From Gammaproteobacteria bacterium (lineage in GTDB: Bacteria > Pseudomonadota > Gammaproteobacteria > Chromatiales > Chromatiaceae), in assembly GCA_019136395.1 (NCBI GenBank), contig JAGVUH010000095.1:1-5898 (forward strand): a stretch of 5,898 bases of DNA. The letters run 5' to 3'. The notes under the pieces were generated by a model, which saw nothing but the letters and a program-made list of their open reading frames with translations, made no database searches and was not told the DNA's origin. Within the stretch, counting starts at the first letter, position 1; each line of letters opens with the position of its first letter. Both the position numbers and the translations under genes were made by a program. This document shows positions 1-5,876 of the stretch, piece by piece.

Positions 1-73
1 ATGTTCGTACTCTCTATTTCTCTGTTATCTGGATGGATCAGGGGACCAGCAAGATCGCTGTCCTTGGGTGAGT

Positions 74-102
74 AGAATATTAGCGAATACTGATATTGTC
101 AA
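74..102 (-). promoter_or_regulatory. Sigma70-type promoter facing the left edge
   Basis: On the minus strand there is a perfect -35 box, TTGACA (102-97), then a 17-bp spacer, then TATTCT (79-74), which matches 4 of 6 bases of the -10 consensus. The surrounding DNA is AT-rich compared with its neighbours. Transcription would start near 67 and run leftward out of the window, so the gene it serves is not visible. The last minus-strand bases, a GAGAG followed seven bases later by AT at positions 2-1, could be the ribosome binding site and start of that gene, but the deciding base lies outside. Confidence 0.5.
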
Positions 103-126
103 GCGCTCTTTTTCACTTCCGTCCCG

Positions 127-192
127 GTCCGGAGGCTACTGAACTGGCCGCGATTGGAACCGGGTAGTGACCAACCCGGTCCGCCTCTGGAC
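127..192. repeat. Nested inverted repeat (two-stem element)
   Basis: GTCCGGAGGC (127-136) pairs with GCCTCTGGAC (183-192) over ten positions, with a single G-T wobble. Inside it, ACCGGGT (159-165) pairs perfectly with ACCCGGT (174-180) around an 8-nt loop. No T-run follows on either strand, so it is not a standard terminator. It lies upstream of the leftward promoter. It could be an element end, a REP-like repeat or part of a structured RNA; I do not recognise a named family. Confidence 0.35.
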
Positions 193-214
193 GGAACCCG
201 GCACCCGGAACCCG
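192..214. repeat. 9-bp direct repeat
   Basis: CGGAACCCG occurs at 192-200 and again at 206-214, directly after the nested inverted repeat. A related GGAACCGGG lies at 156-164. Function unknown. Confidence 0.35.
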
Positions 215-294
215 TGGAAAGAAACCCTGCTTACGCTGACCCTGACCTGGAGAATTGCGTCGACAAGGGTGCGCGGGATGTCGCCGGACTAACT

Positions 295-353
295 AGCGTG
301 AAGCGGCAAGTCAAGCCGTTGATAATGAAAAATATTCACGTGAAATTCACGCT
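295..353. promoter_or_regulatory. Operator-like cluster of TTCACG half-sites
   Basis: Three half-sites overlap in 17 bases: TTCACG (335-340), CGTGAA (339-344) and TTCACG (346-351). They form two perfect palindromes, TTCACGTGAA (335-344) and the 13-bp CGTGAAATTCACG (339-351). The two forward copies are 11 bp apart, about one helical turn. A fourth half-site, CGTGAA at 297-302, gives a perfect 8-bp inverted repeat AGCGTGAA/TTCACGCT (295-302 and 346-353). The cluster sits in an AT-rich patch, as binding sites for dimeric regulators often do. No promoter is clear beside it, and the regulator is unknown. Confidence 0.3.
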
Positions 354-425
354 TAAGACTTGTGGGCGGCCGCGCGCGAGCCAACTCACTGCCAGCGCCG
401 TCGGGACAGCGGCCTGATTACCCGC

Positions 426-1133
426 TCACAAGCCCTGCAAGAGCGCCATGGCCTGGGCTTCACACCCTTTCTGCGCCATCCATGCCGCCAGGGCCGTGGG
501 GTTGGTGGCCGGTCCCTCGTTTTTGTGGATGAGCAGGCGGATTTCCTTGTCTCCCCGTTTCAGCAGATAGCGTTCGCCGTCCACGAAATGGCTGGCGGGT
601 ACTGGCAATTCGGCCTGACGGGCGGGCCAAGTGAAGGTGGCGATGATTCTGCCCTGGTCGTCGATCAACTTCACCTCCTCCGCCTTGGCGATCTTGTCGC
701 GCCAGAACACGACGGGATCGGTGCTCAGGCAACGCACGCCAGAGGTGTCGGCGTCGATCGGTGGCAAGTTGCCGTCATTACCCTCGAAACCCCGCATCAC
801 CCCCAAGGTCGAGGCAGACTCGCGGTGGCCCTGGAGGAGACTGGCAATCGCCTGCAGATCGTTGGCCCCCGCCCCTTTGCCGGCGTCACCCGCCGGAATC
901 CCCGTGTAGGGACCCGTCAATTTAAGTGTCTTGCCGTTCTCGGCGAGCAGGGTCACTTGCGCCCCCGCGGCCAGTTTGAGGGGTTTGGTGCCGTCGAGCA
1001 GGCTGCCGGGTTTCAGCGTGGCTTGGTCGGCGCTGACCACCACCCATTGCGCCGCGTGGGCCAGGGTGGAGGCCAGGATGATCCAGCCTCCCACCAATAT
1101 CCGTACCCGTTGATGCCTAGGACGTTTGTTCAT
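426..1133 (-). CDS. Exported protein of unknown function (FecR-like style)
   Basis: A 235-residue protein. I chose the ATG at 1133 because GAGG lies five bases upstream and the product then begins with a classic signal peptide: basic residues 3-11 (KRPRHQR...), a hydrophobic core at about 11-24, and a likely cleavage after Ala-His-Ala (25-27) or one residue later. The upstream in-frame ATG at 1214 would bury this signal. The mature part opens with a beta-rich stretch (about 29-77) containing a GAQVTLLAENGKTLKLTGPY segment, which resembles FecR-like periplasmic domains. A second beta-rich half (about 140-205) and a short helical end (212-235) follow. There are two cysteines in the mature region, at 135 and 224, which could form a disulfide in the periplasm. 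The gene is divergent from the CHASE2 cyclase, across a 186-bp shared control region, which suggests a linked role. No catalytic motif is seen. The family assignment is weak; the export call is strong. Confidence 0.8.
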   Translation of the reverse strand: MNKRPRHQRVRILVGGWIILASTLAHAAQWVVVSADQATLKPGSLLDGTKPLKLAAGAQVTLLAENGKTLKLTGPYTGIPAGDAGKGAGANDLQAIASLLQGHRESASTLGVMRGFEGNDGNLPPIDADTSGVRCLSTDPVVFWRDKIAKAEEVKLIDDQGRIIATFTWPARQAELPVPASHFVDGERYLLKRGDKEIRLLIHKNEGPATNPTALAAWMAQKGCEAQAMALLQGL

Positions 1134-1137
1134 TGTT

Positions 1138-1142
1138 ACCTC
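1138..1142 (-). promoter_or_regulatory. Ribosome binding site for the 426-1133 gene
   Basis: Minus-strand GAGGT (1142-1138), with GAGG five bases before the ATG at 1133. It decides the start codon in favour of 1133 over the in-frame ATGs at 1169 and 1214. Confidence 0.6.
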
Positions 1143-1156
1143 GTCGCTTGGATACC

Positions 1157-1234
1157 GGTAATCCGCCATGGGCGGGTTGCCTGCGTCAGTCGTGCCGACT
1201 GAAGGCAATCTCACGGTATCATGCCGTGATTACC
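1157..1234. repeat. Cloverleaf-like set of inverted repeats between divergent genes
   Basis: Four dyads fit together without crossing. The outer arms GGTAATC (1157-1163) and GATTACC (1228-1234) are perfect. Inside them: CCGCC/GGCGG (1163-1167, 1171-1175) with a 3-nt loop; TTGCCT/AGGCAA (1177-1182, 1203-1208) continuing, after a 3-nt bulge, into TCAGTCG/CGACTGA (1186-1192, 1196-1202) with a 3-nt loop; and TCACGG/CCGTGA (1211-1216, 1224-1229). The last can also be read as a 19-bp DNA operator with 9-base arms, one mismatch and a single central base. It lacks tRNA hallmarks such as a TTCRA T-loop. It may be an operator array for the two divergent genes, a structured leader RNA, or a small repeat element. 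Confidence 0.45.
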
Positions 1235-1288
1235 CCTCCCGGGCTAGCGGGCAGTGCAACGCAAGGGTGGGCGACTCTCACCCCCCTT

Positions 1289-1307
1289 CCTTCAGGTCAC
1301 CTTCAGG
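1289..1307 (+). repeat. Helically phased direct repeat upstream of the cyclase
   Basis: CCTTCAGG occurs at 1289-1296 and 1300-1307, exactly 11 bp apart, and ends 12 bases before the cyclase start codon. The second copy supplies the only weak ribosome-binding-like bases (CAGGG). It could be a paired regulator site or chance. Confidence 0.25.
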
Positions 1308-1319
1308 GCTCATTTTTTG

Positions 1320-3305
1320 ATGAAGGTTTCTCCCGGCATGTTCCACCCTCGGAAGGGGGTGCTCCTTCTCGCCATACCCTTGGCCATCGCGGTCCTGGGG
1401 TGGCTGCTGGTTGCGCAGGGGCCGTTGCGCTTCGTGGAAAACTGGTTCGGCGATTTGCGCATCGCGCTGGTGACGCCGCGTGAGCCCCCTCCGCCTGACA
1501 TCCTCGTGCTGACGATCACCGACGAGACCTTGAGTCAGTTCCCTTATCGTTCCCCGGTCAATCGCACCTTTCTCGCCGAACTGGTCAACCTGCTCAGCGA
1601 CAAGGGGGCGCGGGGCATCGGCATCGACATCCTCTTCGATCAGCCCACGGAACCGGAGGCCGACCAGGCCCTGGCCAGGGCGTTGGCCGCGGCCAAGCCG
1701 CCCGTTTATGTCGCCTATGCCGATCAGGAACATATCAATCCCGAGCAGCAGCGCTACCTGGATACCTTTACCGCCGGACTGCGCCGCGCCTATGTCAATC
1801 TGCCCTATGACAACATCGATGGGATCATCCGCAGTCTGTTTCCGGGACGGGTGGCTCCCGACGGCCAGTTCATTCCGGGCCTGGCCACCGCCCTGGCGGG
1901 GAGGGAGATCCCGGCCGACCAGCTTGCCCTGCGCTATCGGGGACTCGCCCCGGAGGCGGCGGCGGACGACCTCGTAAGCGCCTTCAAGCATTATCCCGCC
2001 CATCTGGCGCCCTTACTGCCCGAGGCCTGGCTCTCCGGCAAATGGGTGCTGATCGGGGCGGATCTGCGGGTCAGCAGTGAGGATGTCTGGAAAACCCCCT
2101 TCGTCACCCTCCTGGGGACCCGGGAGGGTTCCCTGCCCGGGGTCATGATCCACGCCCATGCCCTCGCCCAGATCATGGCGGGCAGGTGGCTACCGCGGTT
2201 ACCCGAGGGGTGGGTGCTGGGGCTCTATGGCTTGGCGGCCCTGTTGGGCGCGGGCCTGGCGCGCCTCCAGGGCTCCACCCGGGCGAGTATCGGCCTGGCC
2301 CTCGGGGCCGTGCTGGCTTATGGGGCGCTGGGGTTTTGGTGGTATCACCGCGGTGGGGCCCTGCTGCCGCTCGCTGGTCCCATCCTGGCCCTGTTGGCCG
2401 CGACCGGCTGGTCCCATGCCATCCTCGGCCGCCAGGAGCGCCGCGACAAGGAGTTCATCCAGGGCGCCTTCGCCCGCTATCTGCACCCCGATTGGGTCAA
2501 GCAGTTGCTGGCCAATCCCCAACTGCTGGGACTGCGGGGTGAGCGGCGGGAAATCACCGTGCTGTTCACGGATGTGGCGGGTTTCACCACCACGGCGGAA
2601 GGACTGCCCGCCCCGACCCTGGTGCATGTCCTGAGCCGCTACCTGGAGGGCATGACCCAGCTCATCGTCGCCCATGGCGGGGCGGTGAACAAGTACCTGG
2701 GGGACGGCATCATGGTCCTGTTTGGCGCCCCGGTCGCTCAACCCGATCATGCCCAGCGGGCACTCAGGTGCGCCCTGGCCCTGGATGGTTTTGCCGAGCG
2801 GTTTCGGCACCTGGCCACGGACCCCGGTGGTCAGCCGGTCGCCTTTGGTCAGACCCGGATCGGGGTCCATACCGGCGAGGCCACGGTCGGTAACTTTGGC
2901 TCCCACGCCAAGCTTGAGTACACGGCGATTGGCGATGTCGTCAACGTCGCCTCCCGTCTGGAGGGACTGAATGCTTACTTTGGCACCCGCGTGGCGGTCA
3001 GTGAGGCGACCCGGCGACTGACGGATCCTCATGAATGGGCATTCCGCCCCATGGGGGAGGTGATGGTCAAGGGCAAGGAGGAGGCGCTGCTGGTCTTCAC
3101 CCCCCAGGTGGCGGACGAGGCGTCCGCGGGGTTGCGACAAGCCTATGCCCAGGCCTATGCCCTGATGGCGGCCGGAGATCCCGATGCGCCCGTCGCCTTC
3201 GCCGCCCTGCATGAACGCGATCCCCAGGATGCCCTGACGGCGTATCACGCGCGCCGCCTCCAGTCCGGTGAGCGGGGAGCGCGGATCAGACTGACCTCGA
3301 AATAG
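1320..3305 (+). CDS. CHASE2-domain membrane adenylate cyclase (class III)
   Basis: A 661-residue protein from the ATG at 1320, predicted to make cAMP from ATP at the inner membrane. Domains in order: an N-terminal membrane helix (about 14-32); a periplasmic CHASE2 sensor (about 38-280) opening with the typical NWFGDLRIAL segment and containing GARGIGIDILFDQP; three membrane helices (about 297-316, 321-341, 346-370); a short linker; and a class III cyclase domain (about 405-595). Active-site residues are all present: metal aspartates D418 (FTDVAGFT) and D462 (NKYLGDG), substrate lysine K458, T535 (EYTAIGD) at the purine-recognition position, and transition-state residues N542 and R546 (VNVASR). 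Lys plus Thr is the class IIIb pattern and predicts adenylate rather than guanylate cyclase. The C-terminal 60 or so residues are helical and TPR-like. The start is uncertain: GTG 1254 and ATG 1338 are in frame and none has a strong ribosome binding site. The next gene encodes a channel with a cyclic-nucleotide-binding domain, the natural target for its product. Confidence 0.93.
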   Translation: MKVSPGMFHPRKGVLLLAIPLAIAVLGWLLVAQGPLRFVENWFGDLRIALVTPREPPPPDILVLTITDETLSQFPYRSPVNRTFLAELVNLLSDKGARGIGIDILFDQPTEPEADQALARALAAAKPPVYVAYADQEHINPEQQRYLDTFTAGLRRAYVNLPYDNIDGIIRSLFPGRVAPDGQFIPGLATALAGREIPADQLALRYRGLAPEAAADDLVSAFKHYPAHLAPLLPEAWLSGKWVLIGADLRVSSEDVWKTPFVTLLGTREGSLPGVMIHAHALAQIMAGRWLPRLPEGWVLGLYGLAALLGAGLARLQGSTRASIGLALGAVLAYGALGFWWYHRGGALLPLAGPILALLAATGWSHAILGRQERRDKEFIQGAFARYLHPDWVKQLLANPQLLGLRGERREITVLFTDVAGFTTTAEGLPAPTLVHVLSRYLEGMTQLIVAHGGAVNKYLGDGIMVLFGAPVAQPDHAQRALRCALALDGFAERFRHLATDPGGQPVAFGQTRIGVHTGEATVGNFGSHAKLEYTAIGDVVNVASRLEGLNAYFGTRVAVSEATRRLTDPHEWAFRPMGEVMVKGKEEALLVFTPQVADEASAGLRQAYAQAYALMAAGDPDAPVAFAALHERDPQDALTAYHARRLQSGERGARIRLTSK

Positions 3306-3508
3306 CCCTCGGGCAAGCCGCCAGATTGCCAGGCCAGGCAACCAGACGGGACCTCGGCCAGATAGTCAGTCAGCCAGGCTTCATCCTGGGCGAATCTTTT
3401 TTGTTTTCCGGCCTTACCCCTTTCCGCCGGACCGCGACTGAAAATTACAATGCAACACGGGGTAGCTCCCCTGGCTCTTGAATACCCACCTAATACGACG
3501 GTTGCTCC
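3306..3508. other. Intergenic gap between cyclase and channel
   Basis: 203 bp with no gene. The left part has several GCCAGG copies, including a small hairpin TTGCC/GGCAA, and the terminator-like hairpin listed separately. A TACAAT (3446-3451) resembles a -10 box but lacks a good -35 at the right distance. GGGGTAGCTCCCC (3459-3471) can form a 4-bp hairpin. The channel gene may therefore have its own promoter here, but I cannot place it with confidence. Confidence 0.5.
3374..3407 (+). terminator. Weak terminator-like hairpin after the cyclase
   Basis: CCAGG (3374-3378) pairs with CCTGG (3385-3389) around a 6-nt loop. A six-T run (3397-3402) and then four more T (3404-3407) follow. The stem is short and lies seven bases from the T-run, so it would be a leaky terminator at best. 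It is placed where one would separate or attenuate transcription between the cyclase and the channel. Confidence 0.35.
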
Positions 3509-5011
3509 ATGACCCCCATCCTTCCCTCCGCCACCGACCTGATCCTGGTGCTGGGTGGCGCCCTGACCATCTATTTCCTGCTCATCCTGCTGGCGCAAGG
3601 GCTGCGCCGCTGGCGTGACCTGCGCTTTCGCTGGGTCTATCACTTGTTCGCCGCCTCGGCGGGCCTGTTGATCAGTCTGCAATGGTTGCTGACGGATGGG
3701 GTTGATTTTGCTTGGCGAGACCCGCTCATCCGGCATCTGACGGCGGCGGTGACAATCCTTGCCGCCTTTCCACTCACCACCCTGCTGGTGCGGCTGATCT
3801 GGGGAGGTAAGCATCAGGCGGATCTCAAGTCAGCGGGGCCCCAGATCCTCATCGACACCATCCGCGTCCTCATCCTGCTGCTGGCGGTGGTCCTGGCCCT
3901 GCAGTTTGTCTATGACCTGGAAGTGCCGGGGCTGCTGGCCGGTTCAGGCATCATGGCCATCATCCTCGGCCTGGCCATGCAGGATCTGCTGGGTAACCTG
4001 ATTGCCGGGGTCTCGCTGCATTTCGAGAAGACCTTTAAGCCCGGCGACTGGCTGCTCGTCAACAACACCCATGCCAAGGTGATCGAGATCTCCTGGCGGT
4101 CGACCTTGTTGCTGACGAACGACGATGTCCTGATCGATGTCCCCAATACCGAAATCACCAAGCATTCCGTAACCAATTTTCAACTGCCCACCCCCCGACA
4201 TGCGGTGAAGGCCACCGTCAGTCTGCATTACGACATCCCGCCCTTGCGAGCGAAGGCCATCCTCAAACAGGCCGCCTTGTGCGTGCCCGGGGTGTGCCCG
4301 GAACCGGCACCCGTGGTGTTGCTCAAGGATTTTCTCGATTCGGGGGTCAGTTACGAGATCAAGGTTTGGATCGAAGATCACGGCCTGATGAATCGCATCC
4401 TCAGCGACGTCAGGACCAATGCCTGGTATGCGTCGCGGCGCGAGGGCTTCGTCATGCCTTATCCGCAGTTGGTTCTTCACCGCTCCCATTCCCGGGACAT
4501 CTCGGGTCATGCCCGGGAACTGGCGGCCAGGGTGCTGCGGGGGCATGAATTGCTCGAATTCATTCCTGGTGAACAACTCGATCATCTGGTAAAGGAAAGC
4601 CCCGTCCAGATGTTCGCCAATGCCGAGCACATCGTCAGCCAGGGGGAGGCGGGGGCGTCCATGTTCCTGCTGGTAAAGGGTGAGGTGAAGGTCTTGATCG
4701 ACCGCGATGGCCACCGGACCTGCGTTGCCCGGCTCGGCCCTGGCGACTGCTTTGGCGAGATGAGCCTGCTCACCGGCGCGCCACGCACGGCAACGGTGGT
4801 CGCGGTCGGCGAGGTCGAGGCGGTGGAGATCGACAAGACCGTCTTCGGGGCCCTGGTCAGGGACAACCCCGAGATGCTCACCAATCTGAGCGAACTCCTC
4901 GCCAAACGCCAATTGGCCAACGAGCAACTGACCAGCGAGGCGCCTGCCCAGCAAGTGGAGGCGGTGCGACGGGGGGTACTGTGCAAGCTCAGGGAGTTCT
5001 TCTCGCTGTAG
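3509..5011 (+). CDS. MscS-type channel with cyclic-nucleotide-binding domain
   Basis: A 500-residue inner-membrane channel fused to a cAMP sensor. Membrane helices lie at about 11-31, 42-62, 74-97 and 111-134. They are followed by the pore-lining MscS helix (about 140-170) with the family signature GLAMQDLLGNLIAG and then FEKTFKPGDW, which opens the cytosolic beta domain (about 172-330). The position of the E. coli MscS Gly113 kink appears to be Asp159 here, as in many longer family members. From about 345 to 470 there is a cyclic-nucleotide-binding domain with an intact phosphate-binding cassette, FGEMSLLTGAPRTATV (415-430). E417 should contact the ribose and R426 the cyclic phosphate. This architecture is the bacterial cyclic-nucleotide-gated (bCNG) branch of the MscS superfamily, whose members respond to cAMP and often poorly to tension. 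The gene follows an adenylate cyclase, so cAMP is the likely ligand. No clear ribosome binding site precedes the ATG at 3509. A restriction gene starts 43 bp downstream. Confidence 0.93.
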   Translation: MTPILPSATDLILVLGGALTIYFLLILLAQGLRRWRDLRFRWVYHLFAASAGLLISLQWLLTDGVDFAWRDPLIRHLTAAVTILAAFPLTTLLVRLIWGGKHQADLKSAGPQILIDTIRVLILLLAVVLALQFVYDLEVPGLLAGSGIMAIILGLAMQDLLGNLIAGVSLHFEKTFKPGDWLLVNNTHAKVIEISWRSTLLLTNDDVLIDVPNTEITKHSVTNFQLPTPRHAVKATVSLHYDIPPLRAKAILKQAALCVPGVCPEPAPVVLLKDFLDSGVSYEIKVWIEDHGLMNRILSDVRTNAWYASRREGFVMPYPQLVLHRSHSRDISGHARELAARVLRGHELLEFIPGEQLDHLVKESPVQMFANAEHIVSQGEAGASMFLLVKGEVKVLIDRDGHRTCVARLGPGDCFGEMSLLTGAPRTATVVAVGEVEAVEIDKTVFGALVRDNPEMLTNLSELLAKRQLANEQLTSEAPAQQVEAVRRGVLCKLREFFSL

Positions 5012-5043
5012 ATTCGCCTACCGTCTGAATCAGAACCAGCGCC

Positions 5044-5050
5044 AGGAGGT
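5044..5050 (+). promoter_or_regulatory. Strong ribosome binding site for the restriction gene
   Basis: AGGAGGT, a near-perfect match to the 16S rRNA 3' end, lies four bases before the ATG at 5055. It fixes this start. With only 43 bp after the channel stop and no promoter or terminator visible between them, the two genes may share a transcript. Confidence 0.75.
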
Positions 5051-5054
5051 CCCC

Positions 5055-5876
5055 ATGACCAAACCGCTGTTCAACGCCCGCCTGCTGGCCGAGGCCCGGG
5101 GTAGAACCGCCCCGGGGCTGGATCTGGATGACGAACGGCGGCGCATCGTCGCGAACTGGGCCGCCAGCGCCGCCAGCGGCGCGCTTCTGGGCCAGAAGGA
5201 AAAGCCGCTCCAGGGCCAGTTCCTCAGCGAGGTCATGGACCGGCTGCTCGGCTACCGCCTGATCGTCGGCCCGGACCAGATCCACCATCAGGAGCCCGAG
5301 ACCAGTTCCAAGGTGGTGAAGGGCTACCGGCCGCCGGACGCCCGCCTGGGCTGGTATGGCCCCGCCCTCGACCTGACGCGGGCGGTGCTGGAACTCAAGG
5401 CCCCCGGCACCGACCTGGATGCCCGCCAAGGCGCGGGCTATGGCCGGCTCACCCCGGTGGAACAGGCCTTTGGCTATGCCAGCAAGGTGGACGGCTGCCG
5501 TTGGGTCCTGGTCGGTAATTTCAGCGAGCTGCGCCTCTACCGCACCGACCGCGGCCAGGGTTACTGCCAGATCGCCTGGGTGACTTTCTTTTCCTGCTTT
5601 CCCGGGCCACCCTGCTCGGGGCCGATCCCGCCGGCGAGAGCCCGGTCGAGCGCCTGGCCAGCCAGACGCACAGCGAAGAGGAGCGCATCACCAAGGCCTT
5701 CTATGTTTTCTATCGGGACCTGCGCCTGGACCTCTTCCACCAGTTGCGGCGCGACAACCCGCCGCCCCCGACGGTCCAGGCTGCGGACCACGCCGCTGAT
5801 CCTGCGCTCCAGGCCGCGAACCAGGCGCAGGTCCCAGCAGCCGACCAGACCAGAGTCCAAGCCGCGAATCGGATAG
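5055..5876 (+). CDS. Eco57I-like type IIG restriction enzyme, N-terminal part, frameshifted
   Basis: The first 172 or so residues read as the N-terminal nuclease region of a fused restriction-methyltransferase of the Eco57I type. A PD-(D/E)XK-like centre is visible as D106 followed by E113-L-K115 (LDLTRAVLELKAP). Next come LTPVEQAFGYA (132-142) and WVLVGNFSELRLYR (150-163), which are typical of this family. After about residue 172 (YCQ, then IAWVTF) the frame turns into a Pro/Arg/Ser-rich run with no family resemblance, ending at a stop at 5876. The expected continuation, FLLSRATLLG and onward, is present in another frame from about 5582. As read here only the nuclease part could be made, with none of the methyltransferase or target-recognition domains, which normally occupy several hundred further residues. 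The nuclease-family call is fairly sure. Whether the break is a real mutation or a sequence error cannot be decided from the window. Confidence 0.75.
   Translation: MTKPLFNARLLAEARGRTAPGLDLDDERRRIVANWAASAASGALLGQKEKPLQGQFLSEVMDRLLGYRLIVGPDQIHHQEPETSSKVVKGYRPPDARLGWYGPALDLTRAVLELKAPGTDLDARQGAGYGRLTPVEQAFGYASKVDGCRWVLVGNFSELRLYRTDRGQGYCQIAWVTFFSCFPGPPCSGPIPPARARSSAWPARRTAKRSASPRPSMFSIGTCAWTSSTSCGATTRRPRRSRLRTTPLILRSRPRTRRRSQQPTRPESKPRIG

Larger units (their letters stand above)
1..425. other. Non-coding left flank with regulatory-looking repeats
   Basis: I find no convincing gene here. The longest open frame (154-417, plus) has biased, low-complexity composition, no ribosome binding site and no recognisable motif. 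The stretch is less GC-rich at 60-110 and 315-360 than the rest of the window. It holds a promoter facing left (74-102), a nested inverted repeat (127-192), a 9-bp direct repeat (192-214) and a cluster of TTCACG/CGTGAA half-sites (295-353), each listed separately. It also contains the 3' flank of the minus-strand gene ending at 426, with no hairpin plus T-run that would mark a terminator for it. Confidence 0.6.

Noticed and set aside
154..417. Open frame on the plus strand, 87 codons, in the left flank
   Set aside because: No ribosome binding site, biased Pro/Arg composition, no motif; it runs through the inverted repeats and half-site cluster.
1134..1214. N-terminal extension of the exported protein from an ATG at 1214
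   Set aside because: It would place 27 hydrophilic residues before a clear signal peptide; the ATG at 1133 has a good ribosome binding site.
1157..1234. tRNA gene suggested by the cloverleaf-like pairing
   Set aside because: No T-loop consensus, no D-loop, the hairpin in the anticodon position is too long, and there is no acceptor-like end.
1254..1319. GTG start giving a longer cyclase
   Set aside because: The extra 22 residues do not resemble CHASE2 proteins and no ribosome binding site precedes the GTG; the ATG at 1320 is preferred, with ATG 1338 also possible.
2199..3341. Long minus-strand open frame opposite the cyclase (380 codons)
   Set aside because: It is the antisense shadow of a GC-rich gene; its Gly/Gln/Arg-rich product matches nothing I recognise.
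3421..3451. Promoter for the channel gene with TACAAT as -10
   Set aside because: The -10 is plausible but the -35 candidates (TTTCCG or TTCCGC) match poorly and lie 18-19 bases away.
3944..4954. Long minus-strand open frame opposite the channel
   Set aside because: Antisense shadow of the channel gene, for the same reasons.
5585..5594. Programmed -1 ribosomal frameshift at T TTC TTT T
   Set aside because: The second codon would re-pair on CTT with a first-base mismatch, and I saw no clear stimulatory hairpin just downstream; mutation, deletion or sequence error is simpler.
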